Assembly (NCBI RefSeq): GCF_023701485.1
Contig: NZ_JAMQBK010000030.1
Span: 1-44,903, forward strand
DNA: 44,903 bases
Origin: Aporhodopirellula aestuarii
GTDB taxonomy: Bacteria; Planctomycetota; Planctomycetia; Pirellulales; Pirellulaceae
Direction of reading: 5' to 3'
The notes under the pieces are model-generated. The model saw only the letters and a list, made by a program, of their open reading frames with translations, did no database searches and was not told where the DNA came from. Shown here in pieces: positions 8,050-17,440 of the stretch. Both the position numbers and the translations under genes were made by a program. Every line of letters begins with the position of its first letter. Position 1 is the first letter of the stretch.

Positions 8050-9467
8050 TTCTTGTTCTTTCTCTCATTTGGTTTCAGGAGCGATTCCTTGCCGGAATCA
8101 CCCTGCTGTTTCATCCACTGGCTGATCGAAGTCTTCAACTCCTGAAGCTGCGATGCATATTCGGGGTTGTCCGCCAAGTTGTTCATCTCCCACGGGTCCT
8201 TCGCTAAGTCAAAGAGCTGGAACTCGGGATGCTTCCGATAACGATAAACAAGTTCTTCCGCTTCGGGGTTGCTCTTAGCTTTATCCAACCACGAGAGATA
8301 CATCATGCGGACGTGACGATTGGGATCCTTCGTATCCTCATAACCGTAGTCAAAACCATTGATCACACGAACTGCAAAAAGGTTGTCCGGCGTCAGGTTC
8401 CACATCAGTTTGAAGCGTCCGTCAGTCACCGCGCGCGACACAAAGGGAGGCCCTTCCGGTCCGCTGGTATAGGTGAAGAAGGCCTTCTCACGATGTGTTG
8501 TTGTTTTCCCGTTAATGAGCGGCAGCAGACTTTTTCCATCCAAATCCGGCGGCTCGCTGCCGCCGCCGGCGTCGATCAGCGTCGGAAGAATGTCGCAGTA
8601 CTGGCTCAGCGCATCCGTCGTCAAAGCTGGAGCCCCCGGCCATTTGATCAGACAGGCCGATCGCACGCCCCAGTCGAAATTGGTCCATTTCCCGCCCGGC
8701 ATTCCTGCGCCGTTTTCATCCAGCACAATCAGTGCGGTATTGCGGTCGAGTCCAAGTTTTTCAAGTAGCGAGCGGGCTTTGCCAACCTGAGCGTCAAACA
8801 ATCGAACCTCCGCCAAATGCTCACGATAAAGCTCCCGCGTTTTTGCCGTATCCACCATATGCGGCGGCAGTTCCAAATCGTCCAATTCCCATGGCGATAT
8901 GTCACCGGAATCCCACGGAGCATGCGCATGAATGGAACAGAGGAAAAGACAGAACGGCTGATCGCTATCGCGCGTTATAAACTCTTCGACCCCGTCCCAA
9001 CTCTCGCCGGGAGTATTCCGCGCATTACAGTTGCCCGGAAATCCCTTTACGAACTCGAACGGATAAACCGATTTCGGACTGAAATGTTTCTTGCCGGTCA
9101 GCCCGACGCGGTATCCAAGTTTTTCAAGATGCTGCACCACGCTCAACGTACCCGTTTTCGTCGCCTTGTGATTTACGTTGCATCCGTTGCGATGCGGCTG
9201 AAGACCGGTGTACAACTCCGCGCGCGTCGGGCCACAGATCGCCTCGGAAACAAACATGTTGGTAAAACGGATGCCCTCCTTCGCCAGTTCGTCGATGTTC
9301 GGGGAAGTATGCGGATTGGCTGCGCCATAGCAGCCCAAACTCGACGCACTGATATCATCGCCCACGATGATCAGAAAGTTGGGACGCACCGCCGGACCGG
9401 GCTCGGCGTAAACCGAACCTGCCAGCAACAAAGCAGCAACTGCAAAGATTCCTGTTCGCTTTTTCAT
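8046..9467 (-). CDS. Secreted S1-type sulfatase, sulfamidase-like
   Basis: 473 aa from the start at 9467 (MKKRTGIFAVAALLLAGSVYA, a typical signal peptide); ATG 9482, five codons upstream, has a G-rich SD-like stretch and is an alternative. Core motifs: IVGDDISASSLGCYG, formylglycine motif CGPTR (Cys78; Thr at the usual Ser position), VGLTGKKHFSPK, and LDENGAGMPG. The order and wording (PHRNGC after the motif, Lys-Lys-His instead of Gly-Lys-Trp-His) recall heparan N-sulfatase/sulfamidase-type family members. This is a resemblance, not an assignment. It ends with ATGA overlapping the next sulfatase. The C-terminus is Lys/Asn-rich (LLKPNERKNKK). Confidence 0.9.
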   Translation of the reverse strand: MKKRTGIFAVAALLLAGSVYAEPGPAVRPNFLIIVGDDISASSLGCYGAANPHTSPNIDELAKEGIRFTNMFVSEAICGPTRAELYTGLQPHRNGCNVNHKATKTGTLSVVQHLEKLGYRVGLTGKKHFSPKSVYPFEFVKGFPGNCNARNTPGESWDGVEEFITRDSDQPFCLFLCSIHAHAPWDSGDISPWELDDLELPPHMVDTAKTRELYREHLAEVRLFDAQVGKARSLLEKLGLDRNTALIVLDENGAGMPGGKWTNFDWGVRSACLIKWPGAPALTTDALSQYCDILPTLIDAGGGSEPPDLDGKSLLPLINGKTTTHREKAFFTYTSGPEGPPFVSRAVTDGRFKLMWNLTPDNLFAVRVINGFDYGYEDTKDPNRHVRMMYLSWLDKAKSNPEAEELVYRYRKHPEFQLFDLAKDPWEMNNLADNPEYASQLQELKTSISQWMKQQGDSGKESLLKPNERKNKK

Positions 9468-9519
9468 ATTGGTTTCATTCATTTCAATAATCCCCGCCTT
9501 GATTGTTACGTGCACAGGA
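9465..9519 (-). repeat. Duplicated intergenic leader, copy 2 (relic sulfatase end)
   Basis: Minus-strand translation gives KSCARNNQGGDY-stop directly before the start region of the 8046 sulfatase. This is a near match to the genuine C-terminus ESCTRSDQGGDY of the 11857 gene, although no open sulfatase frame leads into it. It shares nucleotide similarity with the copies at 6468-6522 and 11838-11891 through the RBS/start region. Confidence 0.6.
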
Positions 9520-9616
9520 TTTTTGCATCGGCACTAAAGCGGAATGCGATCGTTATCGTGAGTGCTGCAATAATGATTGTTCTTCTATTCTCCCTGTAAC
9601 AGGGCAGACGATCCGG

Positions 9617-11815
9617 CTATTGCATCTCATCGGCGGTGGCTACACCATCCTTGTTTTTATCGTAGGTGTTATCGAACTGCCGCTCAAAGATGGATGCAAA
9701 CTCGGCGCGGGTCAGCTGACCGTTTTCATCCCGGTCTGCGCCTTGAAACGAGGCATGGGTATGCTCATCCGGAGTGAGAAGCCCGTCTTTGTTTTTGTCC
9801 TTCCGCTCGAAGCCGGCAGAAAAATAGTCGACAAATTCCGCCTTCGTGACTTTCCCGTCCTTATTCACATCCGCCGGCATCAGCTTTTCCGGAAGCGCCG
9901 CCGGTGACTTTTGGGTCGGTACAGGAGTCGATAATCCGCCCGTTGCCGACAGCGCCCGTTCCGAATACTTTTCTTTGCGGGAACCCATCTCATCAGCCAT
10001 CTCAGGATAACTGACCAGAAAATTGTTTTTATCGATTAGGTTAATGACGTAATGCGTGGTGCCTTCCGGAAGCTCTGCGTTTACTTTCATACCGGACCGC
10101 AGAGTCGCGGGCATGCGAAACCACTCTTCGTATCGATGTCCGCCGTTCAGTGTGTAGAGCAGATTGGCCCGCACCACCTTTGCGCCGTTTTCCTCATACG
10201 AAAAATTGACCGTGTTCCCATTTTTCTTATGAGAGACAACCGCGGGAACCGTTTCCTTGTTTGGCAGGTCATGCTGATAGGCCGGGTTGTAATAGGGATA
10301 GCTGGCCTTCATTCCAGTCAGTATTTCAGTCAGCTCGGCATTCATCGCCTGCGCTTTTTCCGGCATGGACGCTGCGAGGTTTTTGGCTTCTTCAATATCA
10401 CCGCGTTTCTGCGTTCCGCCTTCGGTTTTGTATAGGCGATAGAGCTCCAGCTCCGGAGAACCGGGATTGTTTATGTGGTCGTAGTTGCGCACGAGTTTGT
10501 AGTCGCCGACGCGGATCGTGCTCTCCAGCGCAATGCTATTGGGGAAGTGCCACATCATCGTATCGCGCACGGAACCATCGGCCTCTTGAACCAGCTCGGG
10601 GTTTGTCGCATCCTTTTCTAGCAGCGAAGATATGTCGCAGCCGTCGAAACGCTTTCCGTCGGGCTTCTGCGTACCGGTCCATGAAAGAATGGTCGGATAA
10701 AAGTCGAGCCCGTTGATCATCACATCAGACTCCACGCCTGCCTCAATACCCGGGCCGGTGATGATCAGCGGGACACGGGTTCCGCCTTCCATGGCAGAGA
10801 TCTTTCCGCGAGCAAGCGGGTAGTTGTCGGTGATAATTTCGCCGGGATGCCCTTCCATGCCCCCATTGTCGGAGGTGAAAATGACATAAGTGTTTTCGCT
10901 CAGCATATGACCCGGCCAACGCGGGTCTTCGGTGGTTTCCAAGGTTTGGAACATTTTGCCGACGTAATAATCGAGTTCCTCAACCATCGCACAATAGAAC
11001 GGGTTGGACTGCCCCTCGCTCTTCCACTCCTGAGGATTATCCGGAAGCTCCACGCCGAGCTTTTTAACGTACTTATTGAGCAGTCTTTCATTGCGGGTAT
11101 GAATTGGCGTGTGTACCAACCAAGTGCAATAGAAAAGGAAGAACGGCTTGTCTTTGTTTTCACGCACAAAGGTCAGCGCATCCTCGCTGTTCTGGTGCGT
11201 TGTGAACCCGTTTTCATCGAGGCGATACGGATCGTCCGAGTTGTTCGTCGCAAACCCCGTCAACCGATGTGGTGTCATCTTCCTGGTCGTTCCAAGATTA
11301 TGGCGGGTCCAGTCAAACCCCTGATCCTCCGGCTGCGGATAGGCGTTGTGATTAATAGCCATATGCCATTTGCCGCAGTGGCCGGTGGTGTAACCGTTTG
11401 CTTTGAGCGCCTCTGCGATCGTCACGGTTTCGACCGGCATGCGACCGCTGTACCACGGCGCCATCATGCGGTGCATGGTTTTGTTGTAGGGCGTCGGCGG
11501 CCCGCCACCGACGACGTGGGTCTTCTGGGCGCGGGCGGGATGATCCCCGCTCATAATGGCGCAGCGGCTCGGCGCGCAAGTCGGCGCGGGTGAATAGCCC
11601 TGCCAGAAAAGGACGCCCTTTTTTGCCAACGCATCGATATGAGGCGTCTCCATCGGCGACGGCTCATCGATGTCGTAGCACTTTAAATCCTGCCACCCGA
11701 GATCATCGGTCAGCAGCAGTAACACATTTGGCTTCGAGGGTCTTCCCTCTTCCGCGAAAGCCCCTTGCAGTCCACAAACAACACCTACAGTCAAAAGAAC
11801 ATATTTAAAATTCAT
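9617..11815 (-). CDS. Secreted S1 sulfatase with C-terminal EF-hand calcium-binding domain
   Basis: 732 aa. Signal peptide MNFKYVLLTVGVVCGLQGAFA; RBS aggaa sits five bases before the ATG. Sulfatase core: LLTDDLGWQDLKCYD, CAPSR (Cys80), TTGHCGKWHMA, VIFTSDNGGMEG. Beta-rich extension around residues 560-640 (VRANLLYTLNGGHRYEEW), as in the 1469, 15280 and 17636 genes. The last ~90 residues carry four EF-hand loops: DVNKDGKVTKAEF, DKNKDGLLTPDEH, DRDENGQLTRAEF and DKNKDGVATADEM. These would bind calcium extracellularly, for stability or for attachment to the cell or to anionic glycan; the role is inferred. About 55% identical by eye to the broken 15280 gene, which lacks the EF-hands. Only 41 bp separate it from the upstream 11857 gene, so they are probably co-transcribed. 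Confidence 0.93.
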   Translation of the reverse strand: MNFKYVLLTVGVVCGLQGAFAEEGRPSKPNVLLLLTDDLGWQDLKCYDIDEPSPMETPHIDALAKKGVLFWQGYSPAPTCAPSRCAIMSGDHPARAQKTHVVGGGPPTPYNKTMHRMMAPWYSGRMPVETVTIAEALKANGYTTGHCGKWHMAINHNAYPQPEDQGFDWTRHNLGTTRKMTPHRLTGFATNNSDDPYRLDENGFTTHQNSEDALTFVRENKDKPFFLFYCTWLVHTPIHTRNERLLNKYVKKLGVELPDNPQEWKSEGQSNPFYCAMVEELDYYVGKMFQTLETTEDPRWPGHMLSENTYVIFTSDNGGMEGHPGEIITDNYPLARGKISAMEGGTRVPLIITGPGIEAGVESDVMINGLDFYPTILSWTGTQKPDGKRFDGCDISSLLEKDATNPELVQEADGSVRDTMMWHFPNSIALESTIRVGDYKLVRNYDHINNPGSPELELYRLYKTEGGTQKRGDIEEAKNLAASMPEKAQAMNAELTEILTGMKASYPYYNPAYQHDLPNKETVPAVVSHKKNGNTVNFSYEENGAKVVRANLLYTLNGGHRYEEWFRMPATLRSGMKVNAELPEGTTHYVINLIDKNNFLVSYPEMADEMGSRKEKYSERALSATGGLSTPVPTQKSPAALPEKLMPADVNKDGKVTKAEFVDYFSAGFERKDKNKDGLLTPDEHTHASFQGADRDENGQLTRAEFASIFERQFDNTYDKNKDGVATADEMQ

Positions 11816-11837
11816 TCTGATTCCTCATCATCATCTT

Positions 11838-11891
11838 CCTATTCATTCCTTTCATTTTAATAATCCCCGCCCTGATCACTGCGGGTACATG
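11838..11891 (-). repeat. Duplicated intergenic leader, copy 3 (source-like copy)
   Basis: This segment joins the genuine last codons of the 11857 sulfatase (...CTRSDQGGDY-stop) to a purine-rich leader (aatgaaaggaatgaatagg) before the 9617 gene. The copies upstream of the 8046 and 3714 genes match it over about 50 bp. As the only copy still attached to an intact gene end, it shows what the other two derive from. Confidence 0.6.
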
Positions 11892-13275
11892 ATTCGCGCC
11901 ATGCGGCCAACTGCTTCGACATCTCTGCCACCTTTTCGGGGTGGGCGGATGCAATATCCTTTTTCTCGGACGGGTCGTTCAGTAGGTCGTAAAGCTCCCA
12001 CGTTTTCCCGGCATTCTTGCTGTAAAGCTTGTACTGCTGGGTCGTCCACGCGAGCTGGCTTTGTGACTCGAATCCGATCGGTTGTTGCCTCTCGGTCAGT
12101 GTTCCGGCCAGTACCGGAAGCAACGAAATACCGTCGAGCGGACGCTGGCTCGCGTATTCCACTTTCAGCGCGTCCAGAATCGTCGGCAGATAGTCACTGG
12201 TCACCGCTGGGAACTCGGTTTTGGTTCCCGCCTTGACGCGGGCGGGCCATTCCAGAATGCCCGACACACGAACGCCCCCTTCATGCAGCGAACGTTTTCC
12301 ATCGCGGAAGTGCCCCGCGCTTCCTGGCGCTCTGCCCGGAGACAATGCCCCGTTATCGGAGCCGAACCAAAGCATCGTGTTCTCGGCAACGGCCGCTTCC
12401 TGCAGCGTCTTGCGCAGCCGGCCTACCTGCTCATCCATGGCGGTAACGCAGCCATAATAATTTCGCTGATAGGAATCGTACTGCGAATACATTGCGGCAT
12501 ATTCCGGCCCGGCCACAACCGGCAGATGCGGAGCATGAAACCAGATCACCGCAAAGAACGGTGCGCCGTTCTTCGCCGCCTGCTCGATGAACGGCACCGC
12601 ACGATCCATCAGCACGCGTGAATCACAACCCTCGAGATTATCGCGGACAACCTCACCCTTCTCATTCCAGTAATGGGTTCCATACGCAACCGCTGTTGAT
12701 TTATCCGCAATGTAATCCCAGCCGTTATGATGATCTTTCAGCGGCTTCCACATCGGATCCCACGTCGGCACTTTCGATTCGGTGGAGAAGCAAACCTCAA
12801 AACCGTTTTTCCACGGCGGGGAGAATTCCTTCGTATTGCCCGGCTTGCCCCGGTTGGCATCCTTCATCTCGGTCGTCATGGTGCCCAGGTGCCACTTGCC
12901 GAAATGCCCCGTGGCATAGCCATGTTCATTCAGTAGCTCAGGCAGGGTCAGCTCCTCGCTTTGCAAATGTCCTTTGTTGGCAAAGTAGATGCCGTACCGG
13001 AATGGATGACGCCCTGTCAGGCACGAGCCGCGTGTCGGACTGCAAACGGGTGATGAAGAATAGAAGCGGTTGAACTGCAACCCCGCCGCCGCCATGGCAT
13101 CGAGCTGCGGCGTTTTGATCGGTGACTCAGGGTTGAAGCAATGAACATCCCCCCAGCCCAGATCGTCCGCCATCATCAATATAATGTTGGGCCGCGGTTG
13201 CTCACCCTGTACCATCCCCGTCAAAAGAGAGGCAGCGACCATGATCAAGAAACCACATCTTCTATTACGTTTCAT
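11857..13275 (-). CDS. Secreted S1-type arylsulfatase
   Basis: 472 aa. Signal peptide MKRNRRCGFLIMVAASLLTG; SD-like gaaaggtg lies before the ATG. Core motifs: MMADDLGWGDVHCF, formylglycine motif CSPTR (Cys78; Thr for Ser), TGHFGKWHLGT, and WFGSDNGALSPG. The compact C-terminal subdomain ends in SCTRSDQGGDY, a tail whose relics appear in two downstream intergenic regions. Single-domain arylsulfatase length. It starts 175 bp downstream of the fucosidase gene stop and is followed after 41 bp by the EF-hand sulfatase. The substrate is unknown; context suggests a sulfated fucose-containing glycan. Confidence 0.93.
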   Translation of the reverse strand: MKRNRRCGFLIMVAASLLTGMVQGEQPRPNIILMMADDLGWGDVHCFNPESPIKTPQLDAMAAAGLQFNRFYSSSPVCSPTRGSCLTGRHPFRYGIYFANKGHLQSEELTLPELLNEHGYATGHFGKWHLGTMTTEMKDANRGKPGNTKEFSPPWKNGFEVCFSTESKVPTWDPMWKPLKDHHNGWDYIADKSTAVAYGTHYWNEKGEVVRDNLEGCDSRVLMDRAVPFIEQAAKNGAPFFAVIWFHAPHLPVVAGPEYAAMYSQYDSYQRNYYGCVTAMDEQVGRLRKTLQEAAVAENTMLWFGSDNGALSPGRAPGSAGHFRDGKRSLHEGGVRVSGILEWPARVKAGTKTEFPAVTSDYLPTILDALKVEYASQRPLDGISLLPVLAGTLTERQQPIGFESQSQLAWTTQQYKLYSKNAGKTWELYDLLNDPSEKKDIASAHPEKVAEMSKQLAAWRESCTRSDQGGDY

Positions 13276-13450
13276 TAGACACCTTTCAAAAACAGGCCAT
13301 GCAACAGCAGGGCTTTACACGACATGTTACAGTTCGGCCGAACTCCACTCTGGCAGGCCCGTCCTTCAGTTGCTTGTGACTGCGAATCGCCAGCGACTGA
13401 TCATCTAGATCAACTCTCGGTAGGTTTTCATTGACCATCTATTTCATGGT

Positions 13451-14926
13451 CTATTTACCTAAAACGATTTTCACCATGTCCGGCAGTTCCGTTTTCATTG
13501 CCTCTGGCAGAACGATCCGAAGGGAGCCGTCACGATATTGAAAATCAATCGTCTCTCCTGTTCTCAGTAACGTGACCGATGCGGGGCGTTGGAGCTCGCG
13601 GATAAAGACAACGCCTTGATCGTCAGGCAGCGAATAAAAGAGATCCCCTCGCTTCGTGGTGTAGTTCTGAGTCTTGTCGAGCGTGGGGAGCGGCGCGTCG
13701 AGATCGACGTCATAAACGGCTTCGCGGGAATGCTTCATCCAGCCGGCCATTTCATCGCAGACCTCGTAATACCACTCCATCATCTCGCCGTTGCCGCGCG
13801 GCGGGATGTTCACCAGCAGGTTGCCGCCCAATGACCGACAGCGGATCAGCTCAGTCAGCAGCTTATTGGTATCCCAATGATTGGTTTCGCATTCCACGCC
13901 GTAATGCCAGTTTGGGGTAAACCTGTTTTCTGACTTAATGCAGAGTTCCCACCACCAGCCGGCCTCATTGGTCACTTTAACGTTTTCGCTTTCTCCGTGG
14001 TGCATGCCTTCCGGCGTAGCAATCAATCCGCGGGCCACAAAAATACTCGGCTGGAGTTTGGCCAGCTCGGCAGGGGTCATGATGCTGTTGCCATCCCACC
14101 ACATCATGTCGATCGGGCCATAGTTGCTCATCAGTTCCCGGACCTGGCCTTCCGACTCTTCCTTTTCAGCCGGGCCGCTGCTGGCCATCAGAGAGGTCAG
14201 CTTGTTTGATGCATCAATTTTTTCATGCTTGTAGTTCATCCGGAAATCTTTATTCGGCGGATGCATGAACTCCCGATTCTTATAATCGTAATGCCAATTT
14301 GGACCGGAATAATACAACCCGACGCGTAGGCCGTGTTTGCGTGTTGCCTCGACATAGTCTTTGATCAGGTCGCGGCCGTTCATATGCTCGCCGGTGTCCC
14401 ACGTTCCGTAATCACTCGGCCAAAGGCAGTAGCCGTCATGGTGGCGCGAAGTCAGCACCGAATAGCCAAAGCCAGCTTTGGCCGCTGCGGCCATCCACTT
14501 GTCAGGATCATATTTCTCGGGATTCCATGTCTCGGCCACGGCAAACATATCCTCGGGAAGCATCATCTTCCGTTTCGCGTTAGCCTTTGCCTGCGACCAG
14601 ACCATCGCCCACGCATCCCCATTGTTGGGCGCCACACTGGGAGGCCCCCAGTGCAGGAACAACCCCAGGCCCGACTTGCGAAACCACTGCCATTCAGGAT
14701 GCGCCGCAGAATCGATCTCTTTTCCAATCAGCTTGTGGTGAAGGTTCTTTCGGGCCCACGCCTGCACCTCTTTCGGCGTCTTACCGACCCAGGGACGCTC
14801 ACCCGTTGATTGATGCGTCGCCTGCTCCAGCGCAAACGGATCTTCCGCCAGCGTCTTTTCCTCCGCCCGTGCAGTGCCCGCAACCGCCAACAGGGCGATC
14901 ACCGCTATGATCATCTGTTTCGACAT
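13451..14926 (-). CDS. Secreted alpha-L-fucosidase, family GH29
   Basis: 491 aa. Signal peptide MSKQMIIAVIALLAVAGTARA; SD aggaatcaag precedes the ATG. GH29 landmarks: GLGLFLHWGPPSV (residues ~87-98), EKYDPDKWMAAAAKAG, LTSRHHDGYCLW (His162/His163) and LRVGLYYSGPNWHYD. The predicted nucleophile Asp278 is in PIDMMWWDG. LGGNLLVNIPPRGNGEM is typical of the barrel end. GH29 enzymes hydrolyse terminal alpha-L-fucose with retention. It is the only confident glycoside hydrolase in the window and the best clue that the surrounding sulfatases process a fucose-containing sulfated polysaccharide or glycoprotein glycan. A C-terminal beta-sandwich follows (VFIRELQRPASVTLLRTGE). Confidence 0.93.
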   Translation of the reverse strand: MSKQMIIAVIALLAVAGTARAEEKTLAEDPFALEQATHQSTGERPWVGKTPKEVQAWARKNLHHKLIGKEIDSAAHPEWQWFRKSGLGLFLHWGPPSVAPNNGDAWAMVWSQAKANAKRKMMLPEDMFAVAETWNPEKYDPDKWMAAAAKAGFGYSVLTSRHHDGYCLWPSDYGTWDTGEHMNGRDLIKDYVEATRKHGLRVGLYYSGPNWHYDYKNREFMHPPNKDFRMNYKHEKIDASNKLTSLMASSGPAEKEESEGQVRELMSNYGPIDMMWWDGNSIMTPAELAKLQPSIFVARGLIATPEGMHHGESENVKVTNEAGWWWELCIKSENRFTPNWHYGVECETNHWDTNKLLTELIRCRSLGGNLLVNIPPRGNGEMMEWYYEVCDEMAGWMKHSREAVYDVDLDAPLPTLDKTQNYTTKRGDLFYSLPDDQGVVFIRELQRPASVTLLRTGETIDFQYRDGSLRIVLPEAMKTELPDMVKIVLGK

Positions 14927-15162
14927 CTATCTTGATTCCTATTTGGTATCGTTGCCGACGGTGAAGCCGAACTTGTTTGAATCATGAGTATTCTTAATAC
15001 TGCCATTCACACCGAGCCGCATACTCATCGCGGGTCTGTTTTCCATCCTTAATACTGTTGATGCTTGGAGCCTTGCAGCCAGTCGTTGTCAACATTATTC
15101 CTGCACCGCTGCGGCATATGTAGCAACCCATCCGATCACCCCGAATTTTATTTTGCTCTTCA
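14927..15162. other. Intergenic stretch with possible coding debris
   Basis: No convincing intact gene. On the minus strand one 65-codon frame (14994-15191) begins MTEADLKTRHEEQNK inside the repeat. A second frame ends NKFGFTVGNDTK-stop just before the fucosidase leader. Both look partly protein-like but neither matches anything I recognise, and they overlap in different frames. Most likely decayed sequence at the edge of the possible inserted block. Confidence 0.3.
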
Positions 15163-15267
15163 TGTCTTGTTTTTAAATCTGCTTCGGTCATCTATTCCGT
15201 AGTGGACGAGGCAACGAGTCCCGGATGTCCGGATGCAGCCCAAAAGACTCGTAGCCTCACCTCTACG
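15163..15267. repeat. Hairpin repeat, right copy of the direct-repeat pair
   Basis: Inverted repeat at 15199-15266 (gtagtggacgaggcaacgag paired with ctcgtagcctcacctctac) plus ~35 bp of left-hand extension. Matches 3344-3455 in the same orientation, including cttcggtcatct and the ggatg in the loop. It sits 13 bp beyond the stop of the broken sulfatase. Confidence 0.75.
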
Positions 15268-15279
15268 ATCTGACGCTGG

Positions 15280-17181
15280 TTACCGAGGAACACTCAACGC
15301 ATCTGCTGAGTACTGGTGATTCTTCATGTAGTCCAGCTGGCTCTTTACCGCTGGGTAGCTCACCAGGTAATTGTTCTCGTCAATAATATTGAAAAAGTAA
15401 TGCGTGGTTCCCGAAGGAAGCGACGCGACAACCGTTCCGCCTTCAACCTTTGCCGGAGCGGAAAACCATTCCTCATTCGGATCGCCACCTAAGCTCGTAA
15501 CCATCAATTGGGCACGAACGACTTTGGCTCCGTTCTCCTTGAATTTTGCCCGAGCCACGTTTCCGACTCGTTCTTCGGAGGTGACCGTGGGGACGTTTTC
15601 TTTGTGCGGTAGGTCACCGTTATAGGCCGGGTTGAAATAAGCGTAGCTGGCGTTCATTTCGGTCAGAATTTCGGTCAACTGGGCGTTGAGTTGCTGAGCT
15701 TTTTCCGGCATCGAGGACGCTAGGTTTTTGGATTCTTCAATGTCTTCGCGATGTGACGCTCCGTCACGTGTTTCGTAAAGCTGGTACAGCTCCAACTCAC
15801 TATCGATCTGCGGATTGTTGATAGTGTCATAATTTCACACCAACTTGAAATCGCCGACCCGGAGTGTGCTATACATCGCGACTCCATGCGGGAAATGCCA
15901 CATCATGCTTTCTCGGACACGACCATCCTGTTGCTTGACGAGCGCAGGATCTTGAGGAGATTGGGTGAGCAGCGGATACAAATCACAGCCGTCGAAGTGT
16001 TGATTTTCGGGAGCGGCCGTTCCGGTCATCGATAAAATCGTCGGAAAGAAATCCAGGCCGTTGGCCATCACATCGGTTTGGGTGTTGGCGGGAATGTTCG
16101 GCCCGGCAATGATCAGCGGCACCCGAGTTCCACCCTCTTCCAGCCGTATCTTACCTCCGTCGAGCGGATAGTTATCTGTAATCACATCACCCCTCAATTG
16201 CTCCATGCCACCATTGTCTGAGGTGAACACGATGTACGTGTTCTCGCGAAGCTTGTGACCTGGCCAACGCGGGTCATCCGTCGTATCGAGGTAGCTCAAC
16301 AGGTCACCAACGTACTTGTCAAACTCCTCAACCATGGCGCAGTAGTAGGGGTTCTGCTGCCCAGGAAGAGCGATTGGGCCCGGCGTTTGTGGGAACGGAA
16401 GCCCGAGCTTCTTGCAGTACTTTTCCAGCAACGCTTTGCTGCGGGTTTGGATCGGGGCATGCACCAAACGCGCCGCACAAAAAAGGAAGAAGGGCTGGTC
16501 GCGATGTTCTTCCATGAACACCACCGCATCCTCAAAGATTTCGTTTTTGGGATACCCATTGGCATCAAGTTTCCAGGGATCATCGGCAGCGTCGGACGAG
16601 AAACCTTTCACGCGGTTGGGTTTCATCTCTCTCGCCACACCCATACTTTCACGCGACCAATCGAACCCGACGTCTCTGGGCAACGGTTCTGACTTGGGCG
16701 TCATGTTCATGTGCCACTTGCCGCTATGCCCAGTCGCATATCCATTATCCTGCAGCACCTGAGCAATGGTCGTTTCGTCCATCGACAGGCGAGCCGTCTG
16801 CCAAGGGTCCATCACCCGCGAGGCCGCGAGGTGACGAGGCGCAGGAGGCGTGCCCCCACGAACATTGGTTTTCTGAGCGCGGGCTGGATGGATCCCGCTC
16901 AAGATGGCGCATCGTGCTGGGGCGCAAACCGGAGCCGGGGAATACCCCTGCCAGAACATGACGCCTTCCTTCGCCAGACCATCAATATGGGGTGTCTCGT
17001 AAGGGGAAGGTTCGTCGATGTCGTAACACTTGACGTCTTGCCAACCAAGATCATCAGCCAGCACAAGCAACACATTTGGCTTCTCAGGTCGGCCATCCGC
17101 AGCACAGGCGTGCCCCGCAATCATTGCCCCTACAGAGAGACAAACCGTTCGGACGATCATTAAAGTTTTCACACGTTTCAT
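15280..17181 (-). pseudogene. S1 sulfatase interrupted by one in-frame TGA
   Basis: The full frame would be ~633 residues from the start at 17181 (MKRVKTLMIVRTVCLSVGAM signal peptide); ATG 17199 is an alternative. Core: LADDLGWQDVKCYD, formylglycine motif CAPAR (Cys86; Ala at the usual Ser position), TGHSGKWHMN, VFTSDNGGMEQ. At 15835-15837 a TGA replaces codon 449 in GDFKLV-stop-NYD. The paralogue at 9617 has GDYKLVRNYD, so an Arg codon CGA probably became TGA by one C-to-T change. Downstream the same frame stays open to 15280 without indels (ELYQLYETRDGASHREDIEE, then the beta-rich extension ending DALSVPR). This suggests a very recent nonsense mutation or a base-calling error. A 448-residue truncated product would keep the active-site motifs but lose the C-terminal subdomain. 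Confidence 0.85.
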
Positions 17182-17440
17182 AATAGCGATTCTTCCCAAA
17201 CGGTTAATGTTTTCCCTTTTCGCTGGTTTGTTTTCTCAGATCTTATTGAGCACCAGCATGCTGCGGTGGATTGCCGCACTCGGTCCAGCCCTGATTGTTC
17301 CATCCGGGAACCGCGGCGGAATCTTCAACTTCCACCATAAACGACGTCATCCTCCATGACACGGATACTTGCGTCGAACCGCTAACGATTTGCGACATTC
17401 CGCAGCCTGTTTCAACGTCAGCTTTAATGCTGGCGGGAGA

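Noticed and set aside
14994-15191. 65-codon minus-strand gene starting MTEADLKTRHEEQ
   Set aside because: Its start lies inside the repeat, the other repeat copy encodes only a short diverged version (MTEPDFEKRMNTWQW), and no family or RBS supports it.
15835-15837. Selenocysteine TGA
   Set aside because: The paralogue has Arg, not Cys, at the position, and no SECIS-like hairpin is evident just after it.
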